A stretch of 39,351 bases of DNA, taken from NCBI GenBank assembly GCA_030698405.1, contig JAUYMU010000032.1, forward strand, positions 1 to 39,351, read 5' to 3'. A program made the position numbers and the translations under genes. Below are positions 26,451-35,500 of the stretch, one piece after another (position 1 is the stretch's first letter; every line of letters begins with the position of its first letter). The notes under the pieces were generated by a model. The model saw only the letters and a program-made list of their open reading frames with translations, did no database searches and was not told where the DNA came from. The stretch comes from Bacteroidota bacterium (GTDB lineage Bacteria; Bacteroidota; Bacteroidia; Bacteroidales; Prolixibacteraceae).

Positions 26451-26834
26451 ATGAATAAAAGCATTGCAGAAGCTGAAACTGAACAATTGATCGAAGCCAT
26501 TGTTGAAGGAATTCAAAGGAAAAAAGGAATAGAGCTGGTTAAAATTGATCTGACTAAAATTAACCATACCGAATGCAAATATTTTATTATTTGCCACGGA
26601 AACTCAAATACACAAGTTGATGCAATTGCACATTCGGTTGAAGACACTGTTGAAGAATTAATCAAAGAAAAAGCCTGGCACAAAGACGGATACCTGAATT
26701 CAATCTGGGTGCTGCTCGATTATGCCGACATCATGGTTCATGTTTTTCAGAAAGAAGCCCGTAAATTATACGATCTTGAAAACCTGTGGGCTGATGCACA
26801 TGTTGAATATATAAAAGATGATAATAAGAAATAA
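26451..26834 (+). CDS. rsfS: Ribosomal silencing factor RsfS
   Basis: The 127-residue protein binds L14 and blocks subunit joining when nutrients are low. The family pattern is clear: GIELVKIDLTKINHTECKYF, then FIICHGNSNTQVDAIAHSVE, and WVLLDYADIMVHVFQKEARKLYDLENLW. The gene stops 2 nt before the ftsH ATG, consistent with coupling. Confidence 0.95.
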   Translation: MNKSIAEAETEQLIEAIVEGIQRKKGIELVKIDLTKINHTECKYFIICHGNSNTQVDAIAHSVEDTVEELIKEKAWHKDGYLNSIWVLLDYADIMVHVFQKEARKLYDLENLWADAHVEYIKDDNKK

Positions 26835-26836
26835 AA

Positions 26837-28864
26837 ATGGCAGATAAGAAAATCAATAAAGCTAAGCCTAATTTGGGCAACACGAAACCAATGAACAATG
26901 TTCCAAAGATTAATCCATACTGGATTTACGGAGTAATCATCATTGCTTTTCTGGCTATTCAGTGGTTCACCCTGGGAGCAGGACCTGTTGAGACCAATTG
27001 GATGGAAGTAAAAAACACCATGCTTCAGAGTAACGACATCAAAAAAATCATCGTTATAAACCGGGAAGAGGCACAAATTTACCTGAAAGATACCAGTTAC
27101 GATAAATATACTGAAAAGCTAAAAAACGGTTTTACCGCACCTGCTAAAATCGGACCTCATTTCTTTTTCACAATTGGTTCGGTAGAAACATTTGAAGCCA
27201 GTTTGCAGGAAGCACAGGAAAGTTTATCACCTGACAACAAAATTAGTGTCGAGTATAAAACTGTTCACAACTATTTGGGCGAACTGCTCAACTGGATATT
27301 ACCATTTGCAATTATCATCCTTATCTGGTGGTTTATTTTCAAACGAATGAGCAAAGGTGCCGGTGGCGGTGGTGCCGGCAATATTTTCAATGTCGGAAAA
27401 TCGCAGGCGAAAGTATTTGACAAGGATTCAAGGGTTTCAACCAATTTCAAGGATGTGGCAGGCCTGGCCGAAGCCAAACAGGAAGTGGAAGAAATTGTTG
27501 ATTTTTTGAAAAGCCCCGAGAAATTCACCAAACTTGGAGGTAAAATTCCGAAAGGCGCTCTTTTGGTTGGCCCTCCGGGAACCGGAAAAACTTTGCTTGC
27601 AAAAGCAGTTGCCGGCGAAGCAAACGTTCCTTTCTTCTCCATGTCGGGTTCCGATTTTGTTGAAATGTTTGTCGGAGTGGGCGCTTCACGTGTTCGCGAT
27701 CTGTTTAAGCAAGCCAAGGAAAAAGCGCCGTGTATTGTTTTCATCGACGAAATTGACGCGATTGGACGTGCCCGTGGCAAAAACCCAAACATGGGTTCGA
27801 ACGACGAACGCGAAAATACATTGAACCAGTTGTTGACCGAAATGGATGGTTTTGATACCAATTCAGGAGTAATAATACTGGCTGCCACCAACCGTGCCGA
27901 CATTCTCGACAGAGCCTTGATGCGCGCAGGTCGTTTCGACCGGCAGATTCATGTTGAACTTCCCGACCTCAACGAACGTCAGGAAATATTCAACGTACAT
28001 TTAAAACCGATCAAACTATCTCCTGAAGTTCAGGCATCATTCCTGGCCAGACAGACTCCCGGTTTTTCAGGAGCCGACATTGCCAATGTTTGCAACGAAT
28101 CGGCGCTGATTGCTGCCCGTAAAAACAAAGATATCGTCGAAAAACAAGACTTCCTGGATGCAGTTGACCGCATCATAGGTGGACTTGAAAAGAAAAATAA
28201 AATCATTTCGGTGGATGAAAAGCGAAGAATCGCCTACCATGAAGCCGGACATGCCACTATCAGCTGGCTGCTAGAACATGCACATCCTTTGGTAAAAGTG
28301 ACCATCGTTCCCCGCGGAAAAGCGTTGGGCGCTGCATGGTATCTTCCTGAAGAACGTTCGATCACCACCAAAGAACAACTGCTCGACGAAATGTGCTCGG
28401 CACTCGGAGGAAGGGCTGCGGAACAAATTTCATTCAGGAGCATCTCTTCAGGAGCTCAAAACGATCTCGAAAAAGTAACCAAACAAGCTTATGCAATGGT
28501 CAGTATTTTTGGTATGAGTGATAAAGTTGGCAATGTTAGCTATTACGATTCAACCGGTCAGAACGAATTCGGGTTCAGTAAACCGTACAGCGAAAAAACT
28601 GCCGAACTGATTGATGCAGAATCGAAACAACTGATTGAAACGCAATACGTGAGGGCGCTGGAAGTACTGAATAATCACAAGGAAGGCCATCAGAAACTTG
28701 CAGAACTGCTACTTGACAAAGAAGTCATTTTCAGTGAAGACCTTGAGCATATCTTCGGTCATCGCACATGGGAAAAACCTTTAATGGTAAGTGAATCGAA
28801 AAAGGAGACACCCATTGAATTACCGGGGAAACCTGAAGTAAACGTTGAATCTGTACCCTATTAA
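26837..28864 (+). CDS. ftsH: ATP-dependent zinc metalloprotease FtsH
   Basis: The 675-residue membrane protease degrades misfolded or regulated membrane proteins. It has two membrane segments (about 28-45 and 152-168) around a periplasmic domain, Walker A GPPGTGKT (245-252), Walker [12 protein letters not shown], an SRH region ([20 protein letters not shown]), and the zinc motif HEAGH (468-472). The Gly-rich stretch after the second membrane segment (GAGGGGAGN) is usual in Bacteroidota. The C-terminal tail is Glu/Lys/Pro-rich. The stop overlaps the next ATG (TAATG). Confidence 0.97.
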   Translation: MADKKINKAKPNLGNTKPMNNVPKINPYWIYGVIIIAFLAIQWFTLGAGPVETNWMEVKNTMLQSNDIKKIIVINREEAQIYLKDTSYDKYTEKLKNGFTAPAKIGPHFFFTIGSVETFEASLQEAQESLSPDNKISVEYKTVHNYLGELLNWILPFAIIILIWWFIFKRMSKGAGGGGAGNIFNVGKSQAKVFDKDSRVSTNFKDVAGLAEAKQEVEEIVDFLKSPEKFTKLGGKIPKGALLVGPPGTGKTLLAKAVAGEANVPFFSMSGSDFVEMFVGVGASRVRDLFKQAKEKAPCIVFIDEIDAIGRARGKNPNMGSNDERENTLNQLLTEMDGFDTNSGVIILAATNRADILDRALMRAGRFDRQIHVELPDLNERQEIFNVHLKPIKLSPEVQASFLARQTPGFSGADIANVCNESALIAARKNKDIVEKQDFLDAVDRIIGGLEKKNKIISVDEKRRIAYHEAGHATISWLLEHAHPLVKVTIVPRGKALGAAWYLPEERSITTKEQLLDEMCSALGGRAAEQISFRSISSGAQNDLEKVTKQAYAMVSIFGMSDKVGNVSYYDSTGQNEFGFSKPYSEKTAELIDAESKQLIETQYVRALEVLNNHKEGHQKLAELLLDKEVIFSEDLEHIFGHRTWEKPLMVSESKKETPIELPGKPEVNVESVPY

Positions 28865-29499
28865 TGGAATCAGCAAGAAATAATATTCTGGCCAAACTTA
28901 AGGCCGCGCAGGAAAAAAGAGGTGAAATTGGGGAGAATATCCCCGATTTCACCTCTCCTGTTTACCATGCCCTCAACGAATCACTGGTTCAGGAATTTAA
29001 AACAAATCTGGAACTGATTGGCGGAAAAGTTATTCTGTGTGAAACGAAATCTGAAATTGCAACCCAGGTAAAACTGATTTGCGAGGAGAAAAATCAGGAT
29101 AAACTCTTTTGCACTGATCCAAACCTGCTAAAAATGCTAAACGGTTTGGTAAAAACAAATTCAGCAGAAACCGATTTTTTAAGTCTGAATACTGGACTTA
29201 CAGGCTGTGAATTTCTGGTTGCCCATCTTGGTTCTGTTTTAATCAGTTCAGCACAAATTTCGGGACGCAGGCTGAATGTTTTTCCTGAAACGCACATAAT
29301 CTTAGCCCACGAAGCACAAATAGTTGATTATTTAGACAACGCACTTGAAAAGTTGCAGGAAAAATACAAAAATAAATTACCTTCGCTCATAAGCAACATA
29401 ACCGGTCCGAGCCGTACTGCCGACATTGAAAAAACCCTGGTAATGGGTATGCACGGACCAAAGAACTTGATTGTAATTATTGCCTGTGAACCTTTTTAA
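28864..29499 (+). CDS. LUD domain (LutC/YkgG-like) protein
   Basis: The 211-residue protein has the LUD fold pattern of LutC: a helical start (ARNNILAKLKAAQEKRG), a central Rossmann-like region (LTGCEFLVAHLGSVLISS) and the late block ISNITGPSRTADIEKTLVMGMHGPKNL. LutC works with LutA and LutB in lactate oxidation, but neither is nearby. Its ATG overlaps the ftsH stop. Its task in this operon is unknown. Confidence 0.88.
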   Translation: MESARNNILAKLKAAQEKRGEIGENIPDFTSPVYHALNESLVQEFKTNLELIGGKVILCETKSEIATQVKLICEEKNQDKLFCTDPNLLKMLNGLVKTNSAETDFLSLNTGLTGCEFLVAHLGSVLISSAQISGRRLNVFPETHIILAHEAQIVDYLDNALEKLQEKYKNKLPSLISNITGPSRTADIEKTLVMGMHGPKNLIVIIACEPF

Positions 29500-29510
29500 A
29501 CTATTTTACC

Positions 29511-29717
29511 ATGGAAAAAGATTGGGTATGCGTTTTTCAAACCGGACAAAACTTTCAGGCTGAGATTGCAAAAGAAATACTTGAGAACGAAGAAATTCAA
29601 TGTGTTATCCTCAACGAACACGATTCAATTTTTCCTTCAATTGCCGATATTGAAGTAATGGTTCACAGAGAATTTGCAGAAAAAGCCACCGAACTTTTAA
29701 AAGATTTAATCAATTGA
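29511..29717 (+). CDS. DUF2007 domain protein
   Basis: The 68-residue protein has the DUF2007 (putative signal-transducing) pattern: WVCVFQTGQNFQAEIAKEIL, ENEEIQCVILNEHDS and ADIEVMVHREFAEKATELLK. It lies between the lutC-like gene and cdsA, and its TGA overlaps the cdsA start. Function is unknown; the fold resembles GlnB/ACT-like modules. Confidence 0.82.
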   Translation: MEKDWVCVFQTGQNFQAEIAKEILENEEIQCVILNEHDSIFPSIADIEVMVHREFAEKATELLKDLIN

Positions 29718-30538
29718 AGAAATTAGTAACTCGAACGATTACCGGAATCGTTCTGGTTTTAGTTATGCTGACTGCAATCTTGGTCAGCAAATACAGTTAT
29801 GCACTTTTGTTCCTCGCAATAATTATTGGAGGATTAACCGAATTCATCAGCCTTTTTAAAAGTTCTGATGTTAAACCAAACAAGTGGTTTATCTATCTGA
29901 TTTCCATTCTTTCGTTCGTTTCCTCATTTCTGGCAGTCCAGGGAATACTTGAATTCAAGTATTTTTTTTTAATCTTCCCGGCGATGCTGTTAGTTATGGC
30001 AGGAGAACTCTTCCGTAAAAAAGAAAAACCTGCCGAAAACATCGCGGTTTCCATTTTCAGTATTCTTTACATCGCCATTCCGCTTTCACTCATCAATTTC
30101 CTTGTCTTTCCCGGCCAGCTTTACGAAAATGATTATGCACCAAAATTATTGATAGCAATCTTTGCATTGATTTGGACCTACGATTCAGGCGCATACCTTT
30201 TCGGCGTTTCGATGGGTAAGCACCGGCTTTTCGAGCGGATCTCGCCAAAAAAATCTTGGGAAGGCGCCATCGGCGGAACCTTAACAGCTTTGGTTGCAGC
30301 ATTTGCAATTTCTATTTTTATTCCTGAAATACAACTTATCCATTGGACTGCGATCAGCATTCTAACGGTGATAAGTTCCACATTTGGAGATTTAACCGAA
30401 TCGATGTTAAAACGGTATTTTGGCATCAAAGACAGCGGAAGCATTTTGCCCGGCCATGGTGGTGTACTCGACCGGTTCGATTCGTTGCTGTTTGCTATCC
30501 CGGTTATTGTCGTATATCTGAAAATAATTCTGGAATAG
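29714..30538 (+). CDS. cdsA: Phosphatidate cytidylyltransferase
   Basis: The 274-residue membrane enzyme makes CDP-diacylglycerol from phosphatidate and CTP. It has about eight membrane segments and the CdsA signature near the C-terminus: GDLTESMLKRYFGIKDSG and LPGHGGVLDRFDSL. An earlier conserved block is ISPKKSWEGAIGG. The start is TTG at 29714, overlapping the DUF2007 stop; no ATG lies near the first membrane segment. It is the first step of the phospholipid genes that follow. Confidence 0.95.
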   Translation: MKKLVTRTITGIVLVLVMLTAILVSKYSYALLFLAIIIGGLTEFISLFKSSDVKPNKWFIYLISILSFVSSFLAVQGILEFKYFFLIFPAMLLVMAGELFRKKEKPAENIAVSIFSILYIAIPLSLINFLVFPGQLYENDYAPKLLIAIFALIWTYDSGAYLFGVSMGKHRLFERISPKKSWEGAIGGTLTALVAAFAISIFIPEIQLIHWTAISILTVISSTFGDLTESMLKRYFGIKDSGSILPGHGGVLDRFDSLLFAIPVIVVYLKIILE

Positions 30539-30551
30539 CTCAATAAATTAC

Positions 30552-30559
30552 TATTTTTG
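30552..30559 (+). promoter_or_regulatory. -7 box of psd
   Basis: TATTTTTG matches TAnnTTTG, 25 nt before the psd ATG. TCTG lies at the -33 spacing within the end of cdsA. It may give psd-pssA extra transcription separate from ftsH-cdsA. Confidence 0.4.
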
Positions 30560-30583
30560 TGCCGGAAATTCTAAACACTATCA

Positions 30584-31240
30584 ATGAAAGTTCATAAAGC
30601 CGGTATCGGTACAATTAATTATGCAACTGCCGCACTGGCAGTACTCATCGTATTATCATGGTTTTTTATTACTGAAACAGTCATTAAAGTGGCCGTTTTA
30701 TCTGTTGCAGCTGTGCTCTATTTCATAGTCATTCAATTCTTCAGATATCCTCAACGCACAGTAATTAAAAATGAAAAGTTGATATTATCGCCTGCCGACG
30801 GGAAAGTTTGCGATATCAAAGAGTTTGTTGAGAATGAGTACCTGAAAAGCAAATGTCTTCAGATATCTATTTTCATGTCGCCAACCAATGTACACATCAA
30901 TTGGGTTCCGGTGCCGGGAATCGTAACTTATATGAAACACAAGGACGGTGAGTTTTATGCTGCTTTCAAGGATAAATCGGCAGAAGAAAACGAACGGATG
31001 ACCACCGCCATAAAGATGAAAGATGGCCAGGAAATCGTGATGCGCCAGATCGCCGGTGCTATGGCCCGCAGGATTATCAATTACGTTACTGTTGGCGACG
31101 AGGTCGATCAGGCTACCGAAGTTGGATTTATTCGCTTTGGTTCGCGTGTCGATCTGTTTCTGCCACTCAATACAAAACTAAATATCAAATTGGGACAGAA
31201 AGTGACCGGTTCTCAAACCATCATTGGAGAACTTCAGTAA
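30584..31240 (+). CDS. psd: Phosphatidylserine decarboxylase proenzyme
   Basis: The 218-residue short-form enzyme makes phosphatidylethanolamine from phosphatidylserine. It has two N-terminal membrane segments, the conserved SPADGKVCDIKEF and IFMSPTNVHINWVP blocks, and the self-cleavage site RFGSRVDLFLP, where Ser187 becomes the pyruvoyl group. Its stop overlaps the pssA ATG (TAATG), pairing the two enzymes. Confidence 0.96.
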   Translation: MKVHKAGIGTINYATAALAVLIVLSWFFITETVIKVAVLSVAAVLYFIVIQFFRYPQRTVIKNEKLILSPADGKVCDIKEFVENEYLKSKCLQISIFMSPTNVHINWVPVPGIVTYMKHKDGEFYAAFKDKSAEENERMTTAIKMKDGQEIVMRQIAGAMARRIINYVTVGDEVDQATEVGFIRFGSRVDLFLPLNTKLNIKLGQKVTGSQTIIGELQ

Positions 31241-31992
31241 TGAGCCGTATCAGCAACATGTTTTTTTGGATTCCAAATGCCATCACCGCCTTAAACCTTG
31301 TGAGCGGCAGTTTAGCCGTATTTTTTGCCGTTGACGGACAATTGGGCTGGGCTTCGGTATTTATACTTGTCGCCGCAGTTTTCGATTTCCTCGACGGATT
31401 TGCTGCCCGACTTTTAAAAGCTTATTCATCCATTGGCAAAGAACTTGACTCGCTGGCCGATATGGTTTCTTTTGGCCTTGCTCCGGCAGCAATTGTCTTC
31501 ACCATGCTCGAATATACTTTGTTTGGCATCAATCAACCCATTCAGGATATAGATGCAAACTGGAGCCAGTGGATAGTACTTTTCACCAGTTTAATAATTC
31601 CGGTAGCCGGCGCTTTTCGCCTCGCAAAATTCAATACCGACGACCGGCAAAGTGAACAGTTTCTGGGAATGCCCATTCCGGCCAATGCCATCTTTTTTGC
31701 CTCACTCGGATTAATTCTCGAATTGGGAACCAACCTGTCAGTTCAGTCCGTAATTTTAAATAAATACGTGATACTGGCAGCCGTATTTGGCTGTTCATTC
31801 CTGATGGTTTCCGAACTACCGATGTTCTCCATGAAATTTAAAAACCTGCACCTGAAGGAAAATGCCATCCGCTTCCTTTTCCTCGGGTCAACTGTTCTGA
31901 TGATCATCTTCCTTCAGGTTTATGCCCTTCCGCTAATCATTATCTGGTATGTATTGCTTTCGGCGATAACTTATTTGGCTGGAGTAAAATAA
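31240..31992 (+). CDS. pssA: CDP-diacylglycerol--serine O-phosphatidyltransferase
   Basis: The 250-residue membrane enzyme makes phosphatidylserine from CDP-diacylglycerol and serine. The CDP-alcohol phosphotransferase motif DGFAAR...SSIGKELDSLAD (about 49-71) contains all four acidic residues. About seven membrane segments follow. With cdsA and psd it completes the route to phosphatidylethanolamine. It is the last gene of the run. Confidence 0.95.
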   Translation: MSRISNMFFWIPNAITALNLVSGSLAVFFAVDGQLGWASVFILVAAVFDFLDGFAARLLKAYSSIGKELDSLADMVSFGLAPAAIVFTMLEYTLFGINQPIQDIDANWSQWIVLFTSLIIPVAGAFRLAKFNTDDRQSEQFLGMPIPANAIFFASLGLILELGTNLSVQSVILNKYVILAAVFGCSFLMVSELPMFSMKFKNLHLKENAIRFLFLGSTVLMIIFLQVYALPLIIIWYVLLSAITYLAGVK

Positions 31993-32187
31993 ATGAATTC
32001 AATGGATTCAGACAAAATTGTTTACCAGCATAGCACGATAGATAAAGGCTGCGATTATTTCACATTCGACAAGTGGAGAAAGAAATATCATTTCCGGATT
32101 TCTTCATTTCCTGTTCCCTCTGGGTTGTAGTCAGAAGCTTTTAATGAAATTCGGAAAACGACATTGAATATACTTCGACGATATTAG
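31993..32187 (+). pseudogene. Small open frame with an internal TAG, possible gene remnant
   Basis: An ATG at 31993, directly after the pssA stop, opens 45 codons (MNSMDSDKIVYQHSTIDKGC..., ending PVPSGL) to a TAG at 32128-32130. The same frame continues with protein-like sequence (SEAFNEIRKTTLNILRRY) to a second stop at 32185-32187. I do not recognise a family. It may be a degraded short gene between pssA and the terminator at 32190. Confidence 0.3.
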
Positions 32188-32189
32188 AA

Positions 32190-32221
32190 AAGCTGGAAAA
32201 ATTTATTTCCGGCTTTTTTTT
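32190..32221 (+). terminator. Terminator downstream of pssA
   Basis: AAGCTGGAAA (32190-32199) pairs over 10 bp (one G-T) with TTTCCGGCTT (32206-32215) around a 6-nt loop and is followed by a run of T to 32221. It would end the ftsH-to-pssA transcript. Confidence 0.85.
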
Positions 32222-32321
32222 GCCCTAAAAACTGATACTGAAAAGCTGATTCTAAAATTACAATCCGCTTTATTAAATTAAACCATATATTTAATAAATA
32301 ATTATTGTAAGTTTAGAAGCG

Positions 32322-32369
32322 AAAAAACGACCCGTTAAGGCCGCTTTAAATGTTTTTACAACGGAATAA
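32322..32369 (-). ncRNA. Second, partial tracrRNA-like tail
   Basis: On the minus strand this copy repeats the tracrRNA core: TTATTCCGTTGT, one changed base, AAAACATTTAA and GC (plus 32343-32369). It then has its own terminator-like hairpin, CGGCC (plus 32339-32343) with GGTCG (32328-32332) and a T6 tract (32322-32327). The anti-repeat half is missing or unrecognisable, and no good promoter is seen. It may be a duplication remnant or a separate small RNA. Confidence 0.5.
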
Positions 32370-32402
32370 AGTTTCTCAATGAAGATTATCTAAGATTTTA
32401 GC

Positions 32403-32492
32403 AAAAAAATACCCCCGTATTGTAAGACGAGGGCAGCTTAAATGTTTTCACAACGGAATAATCCTTATTGTGATTTGCTTCAAATTGTGGTT
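32403..32492 (-). ncRNA. tracrRNA of the type II-C system
   Basis: Read on the minus strand, an anti-repeat (AATTTGAAGCAAATCACAAT, plus 32467-32486) leads into AAGGATTATTCC, a small nexus hairpin (GGA-TTAT-TCC), then GTTGTGAAAACATTTAA. A strong terminator ends it: CCCTCGT (plus 32427-32433) with ACGGGGG (plus 32412-32418), then a T tract at plus 32403-32409. The layout anti-repeat, nexus, terminator matches II-C tracrRNAs such as that of Neisseria, with its CAATAAGG nexus start. It lies 38 nt upstream of cas9 on the opposite strand. The predicted crRNA repeat should contain a match to TTGTGATTTGCTTCAAATT. Confidence 0.75.
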
Positions 32493-32500
32493 CAAAGATA
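32493..32500 (-). promoter_or_regulatory. -7 box of the tracrRNA
   Basis: TATCTTTG on the minus strand is an exact TAnnTTTG box, placed so that transcription would start at or just before the anti-repeat. A weak TTAG lies 18 nt upstream at the -33 spacing. Confidence 0.6.
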
Positions 32501-32529
32501 AAAAACTAAACATATAAACTAACTATAGA

Positions 32530-35500
32530 ATGAAAAAAATTTTAGGACTGGATTTAGGAACCAATAGTATTGGATGGGCATTGATAAATGAAGATGGAGG
32601 AAGAAAAGAGATTCTTGGAATTGGAACCAGAATAATTCCGATGAGCCAGGATATTCTGGGGAAGTTTGATAGTGGTAACTCCATATCTCAAACTGCCGAA
32701 AGAACCGGATTTAGAGGAATACGCAGAATAAGAGAAAGATATTTATTGCGGCGTGAACGTCTGCACAGAATACTAAACAAATTGGGATTTTTACCTGAAC
32801 ATTTCGCGAAGGCCATTGATTTTGAAGACCGGCTTGGTCAGTTTAAGCCAGACAATGAACCAAAATTAGTCTGGGAAGAAGCCAAAACTGGTGTTTTCGA
32901 ATTCATCTTTAAATCTTCTTTCAATGAAATGGTTGAAGAATTTAAAGTTACTCAACCTGAACTTTTCTCCATAAAAGAAAATGGAGAAGAGAGACAAATA
33001 CCTTACGACTGGACAATTTATTATCTCCGTAAAAAAGCATTGCAAGCCAAAATTGAAAAAGAAGAATTGGCCTGGTTGTTACTTAACTTTAATCAAAAGA
33101 GAGGTTATTATCAGTTACGAGGAGAGGAAGAGGAAGAAAATCCCAATAAATTGGTTGAATTTCATGCACTGAAAGTAGTTGATGTTACTTCCGATGAACC
33201 GCAAAAAGGTAAAATTGACATCTGGTATAGTGTGATTCTGGAAAATAGTTGGATTTACAGACGTTCAAGTAAAACGCCCTTGTTCGATTGGAAAGATAAA
33301 ATCAAGGAATTTATTGTTACAACCGATTTAAATGATGATGGTACTGTAAAAACGGACAAAGAAGGAGCTGAAAAACGTTCGTTTCGCGCACCATCTGAAG
33401 ATGATTGGACATTACTGAAAAAGAAAACAGAGTCAGATATAGTTAAAAGCAACAAAACTGTTGGTTGCTACATCTATGAAACATTGCTCGAAAATCCGGC
33501 ACAAAAAATCAATGGGAAATTGGTTCGAACCATCGAACGAAAATTTTACAAACAAGAGCTACAAACCATCTTAGAAAAACAAAAATTGTATCATCCTGAA
33601 TTACAAAACAAAGAGCTATACAATGTGTGTCTCGAAGAACTGTATCAGAACAATGAAGCACACCGCAAAACACTCCAAAATGCCAATTATACCAAACTAT
33701 TTATTGATGGATATTATCTTTTACCAACGTCCACTAAAAAGTAAAAAATCGTTGATTAGCAACTGCCCTTATGAATTTAGGGCATTTAAAAATGAAGCTG
33801 GAGAATTAAAAAAAGAATCAATTAAGTGCATTTCCAAATCGCACCCTCTGTTTCAGGAGTTCCGGTTGTGGCAGTTTGTGCAAAATCTAAAGATTTATGA
33901 AAGAGAACGAGATACAAATGGGAAGCTCCAAACTGATGTAGATGTTACTAATGATTTTTTGAAAACAGAAGATGATTATGTGGCTCTGTTTGAGTGGCTG
34001 AACAACCGCAAGGAAATAAAACAAGATACTTTGCTTTCATCGTATTTCAAGATAAAAAAGCCAAAAGGTTCCACCAATTTGCCTTTTCGATGGAACTATG
34101 TTGAAGACAAAGAATATCCTTCAAATGAAACACATTCTCAAATCAAGAATCGACTTTCTAAGTTGAGTGAAGTCCCTGAAAATTTTCTTGATAACGAAAA
34201 AGAATTGATGTTATGGCATATCCTTTACTCAGTTGAAGATAAAGCAGAACTTGAGAAAGCATTGAAATCATTCTCGGACAAACACCATTTGGGTACTGAT
34301 TTCATGGAAGTTTTTAAAAAATTTCCACCTTTCAAAAAAGAATATGGTTCATATTCAGCCAAGGCGATCAAAAAGCTATTGCCATTGATGCGAATGGGGA
34401 AATATTGGGATGAAAGCGAGATTCATGAGCAGACAAAACAAAGAATTGATAAAATAATCGACGGTGAATATGATGAGACTATTCGAAACAGAGTTAGGGA
34501 TAAAACAATAAACCTTGCTGACATAAAATTTTTCAGAAGCTTACCGCTTTGGCTTGCATGCTATGTTGTATATGACCGTCATTCAGAGGCCAACGACTTA
34601 AAAAAATGGAAAACCCCGCAGGATGTTGAAGATTATTTGAGAAATGAATTTAAACAGCACTCATTGCGTAATCCAATCGTTGAGCAGGTAATCACAGAAA
34701 CGTTAAGGGTTGTAAAAGATATTTGGAGAAATTATGGAGAAAAAGACGAAAAAGGAGAATTTCATCAACTATTTGATGAAATTCATATTGAATTGGGTCG
34801 TGAGATGAAAAATCCAGCTGATAAACGGAAAAAGATGACGGAACAGGTAACTGAAAACGAAAATACAAATCTCCGCATCAAGGCTCTTTTGGTCGAACTG
34901 ATGAATTACAGCGATGTAGAAAATGTTAGACCATATTCGCCCAGTCAGCAGGAAATTTTAAAGATATATGAAGAAGGCGTATTGAATTCAAGCGTAGAAG
35001 TTCCTGATGATATCGTCAAAATCGTAAAATCCTGTCAGCCAACCAAATCAGAACTTATTCGATACAAGTGCTGGCTGGAACAAGGATACCGCTCACCATA
35101 CACAGGAGAAATGATTCCGCTTACCAAACTCTTTACTTCGGCTTATGAGATTGAGCATATCATTCCACAATCAAGATATTTCGACGATTCTTTAAGCAAT
35201 AAAGTAATCTGCGAATCAGAAGTAAACAAAGAAAAAGACAATGCGCTCGGCTATGAGTTTATAAAAAAGAATGAAGGTAGAATCATTGAACTAAGCTATG
35301 CAAAAAAGGTAAAAGTATTCTCTATTAATGAGTACGAAGAATTTGTAAAACGACAGTATGGGAAGAATCGCAGCAAAATGAAAAAACTTTTGATGGAAGA
35401 CATTCCTGATGCTTTTATTGAAAGACAACTCAACGACAGCCGATACATTAGCAAAGTAGTAAAGAGTCTATTGTCAAATATTGTGCGTGAAGATGGCGAA

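Larger units (their letters stand above)
32188..32529. other. Intergenic region upstream of cas9 carrying two minus-strand RNA elements
   Basis: Protein-free stretch holding the pssA-side terminator, a partial tracrRNA-like tail copy, the tracrRNA and its promoter, each listed separately. No clear plus-strand promoter for cas9 is seen. Confidence 0.7.

Noticed and set aside
27271-27903. 210-codon minus-strand open frame inside ftsH
   Set aside because: It is antisense to strongly conserved ftsH sequence and has a low-complexity Ser/Pro-rich translation with no domain.
32340-32461. The two similar blocks near 32.35 and 32.45 kb read as a two-repeat CRISPR array
   Set aside because: The repeated core is the tracrRNA tail, each copy is followed by a terminator-like hairpin, and the flanking lengths do not fit repeat-spacer periodicity.
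33690-33744. Programmed ribosomal frameshift in cas9
   Set aside because: There is no slippery heptamer or clear downstream structure, and the extra base sits in a plain GATGGAT context. A mutation or sequencing error is simpler.
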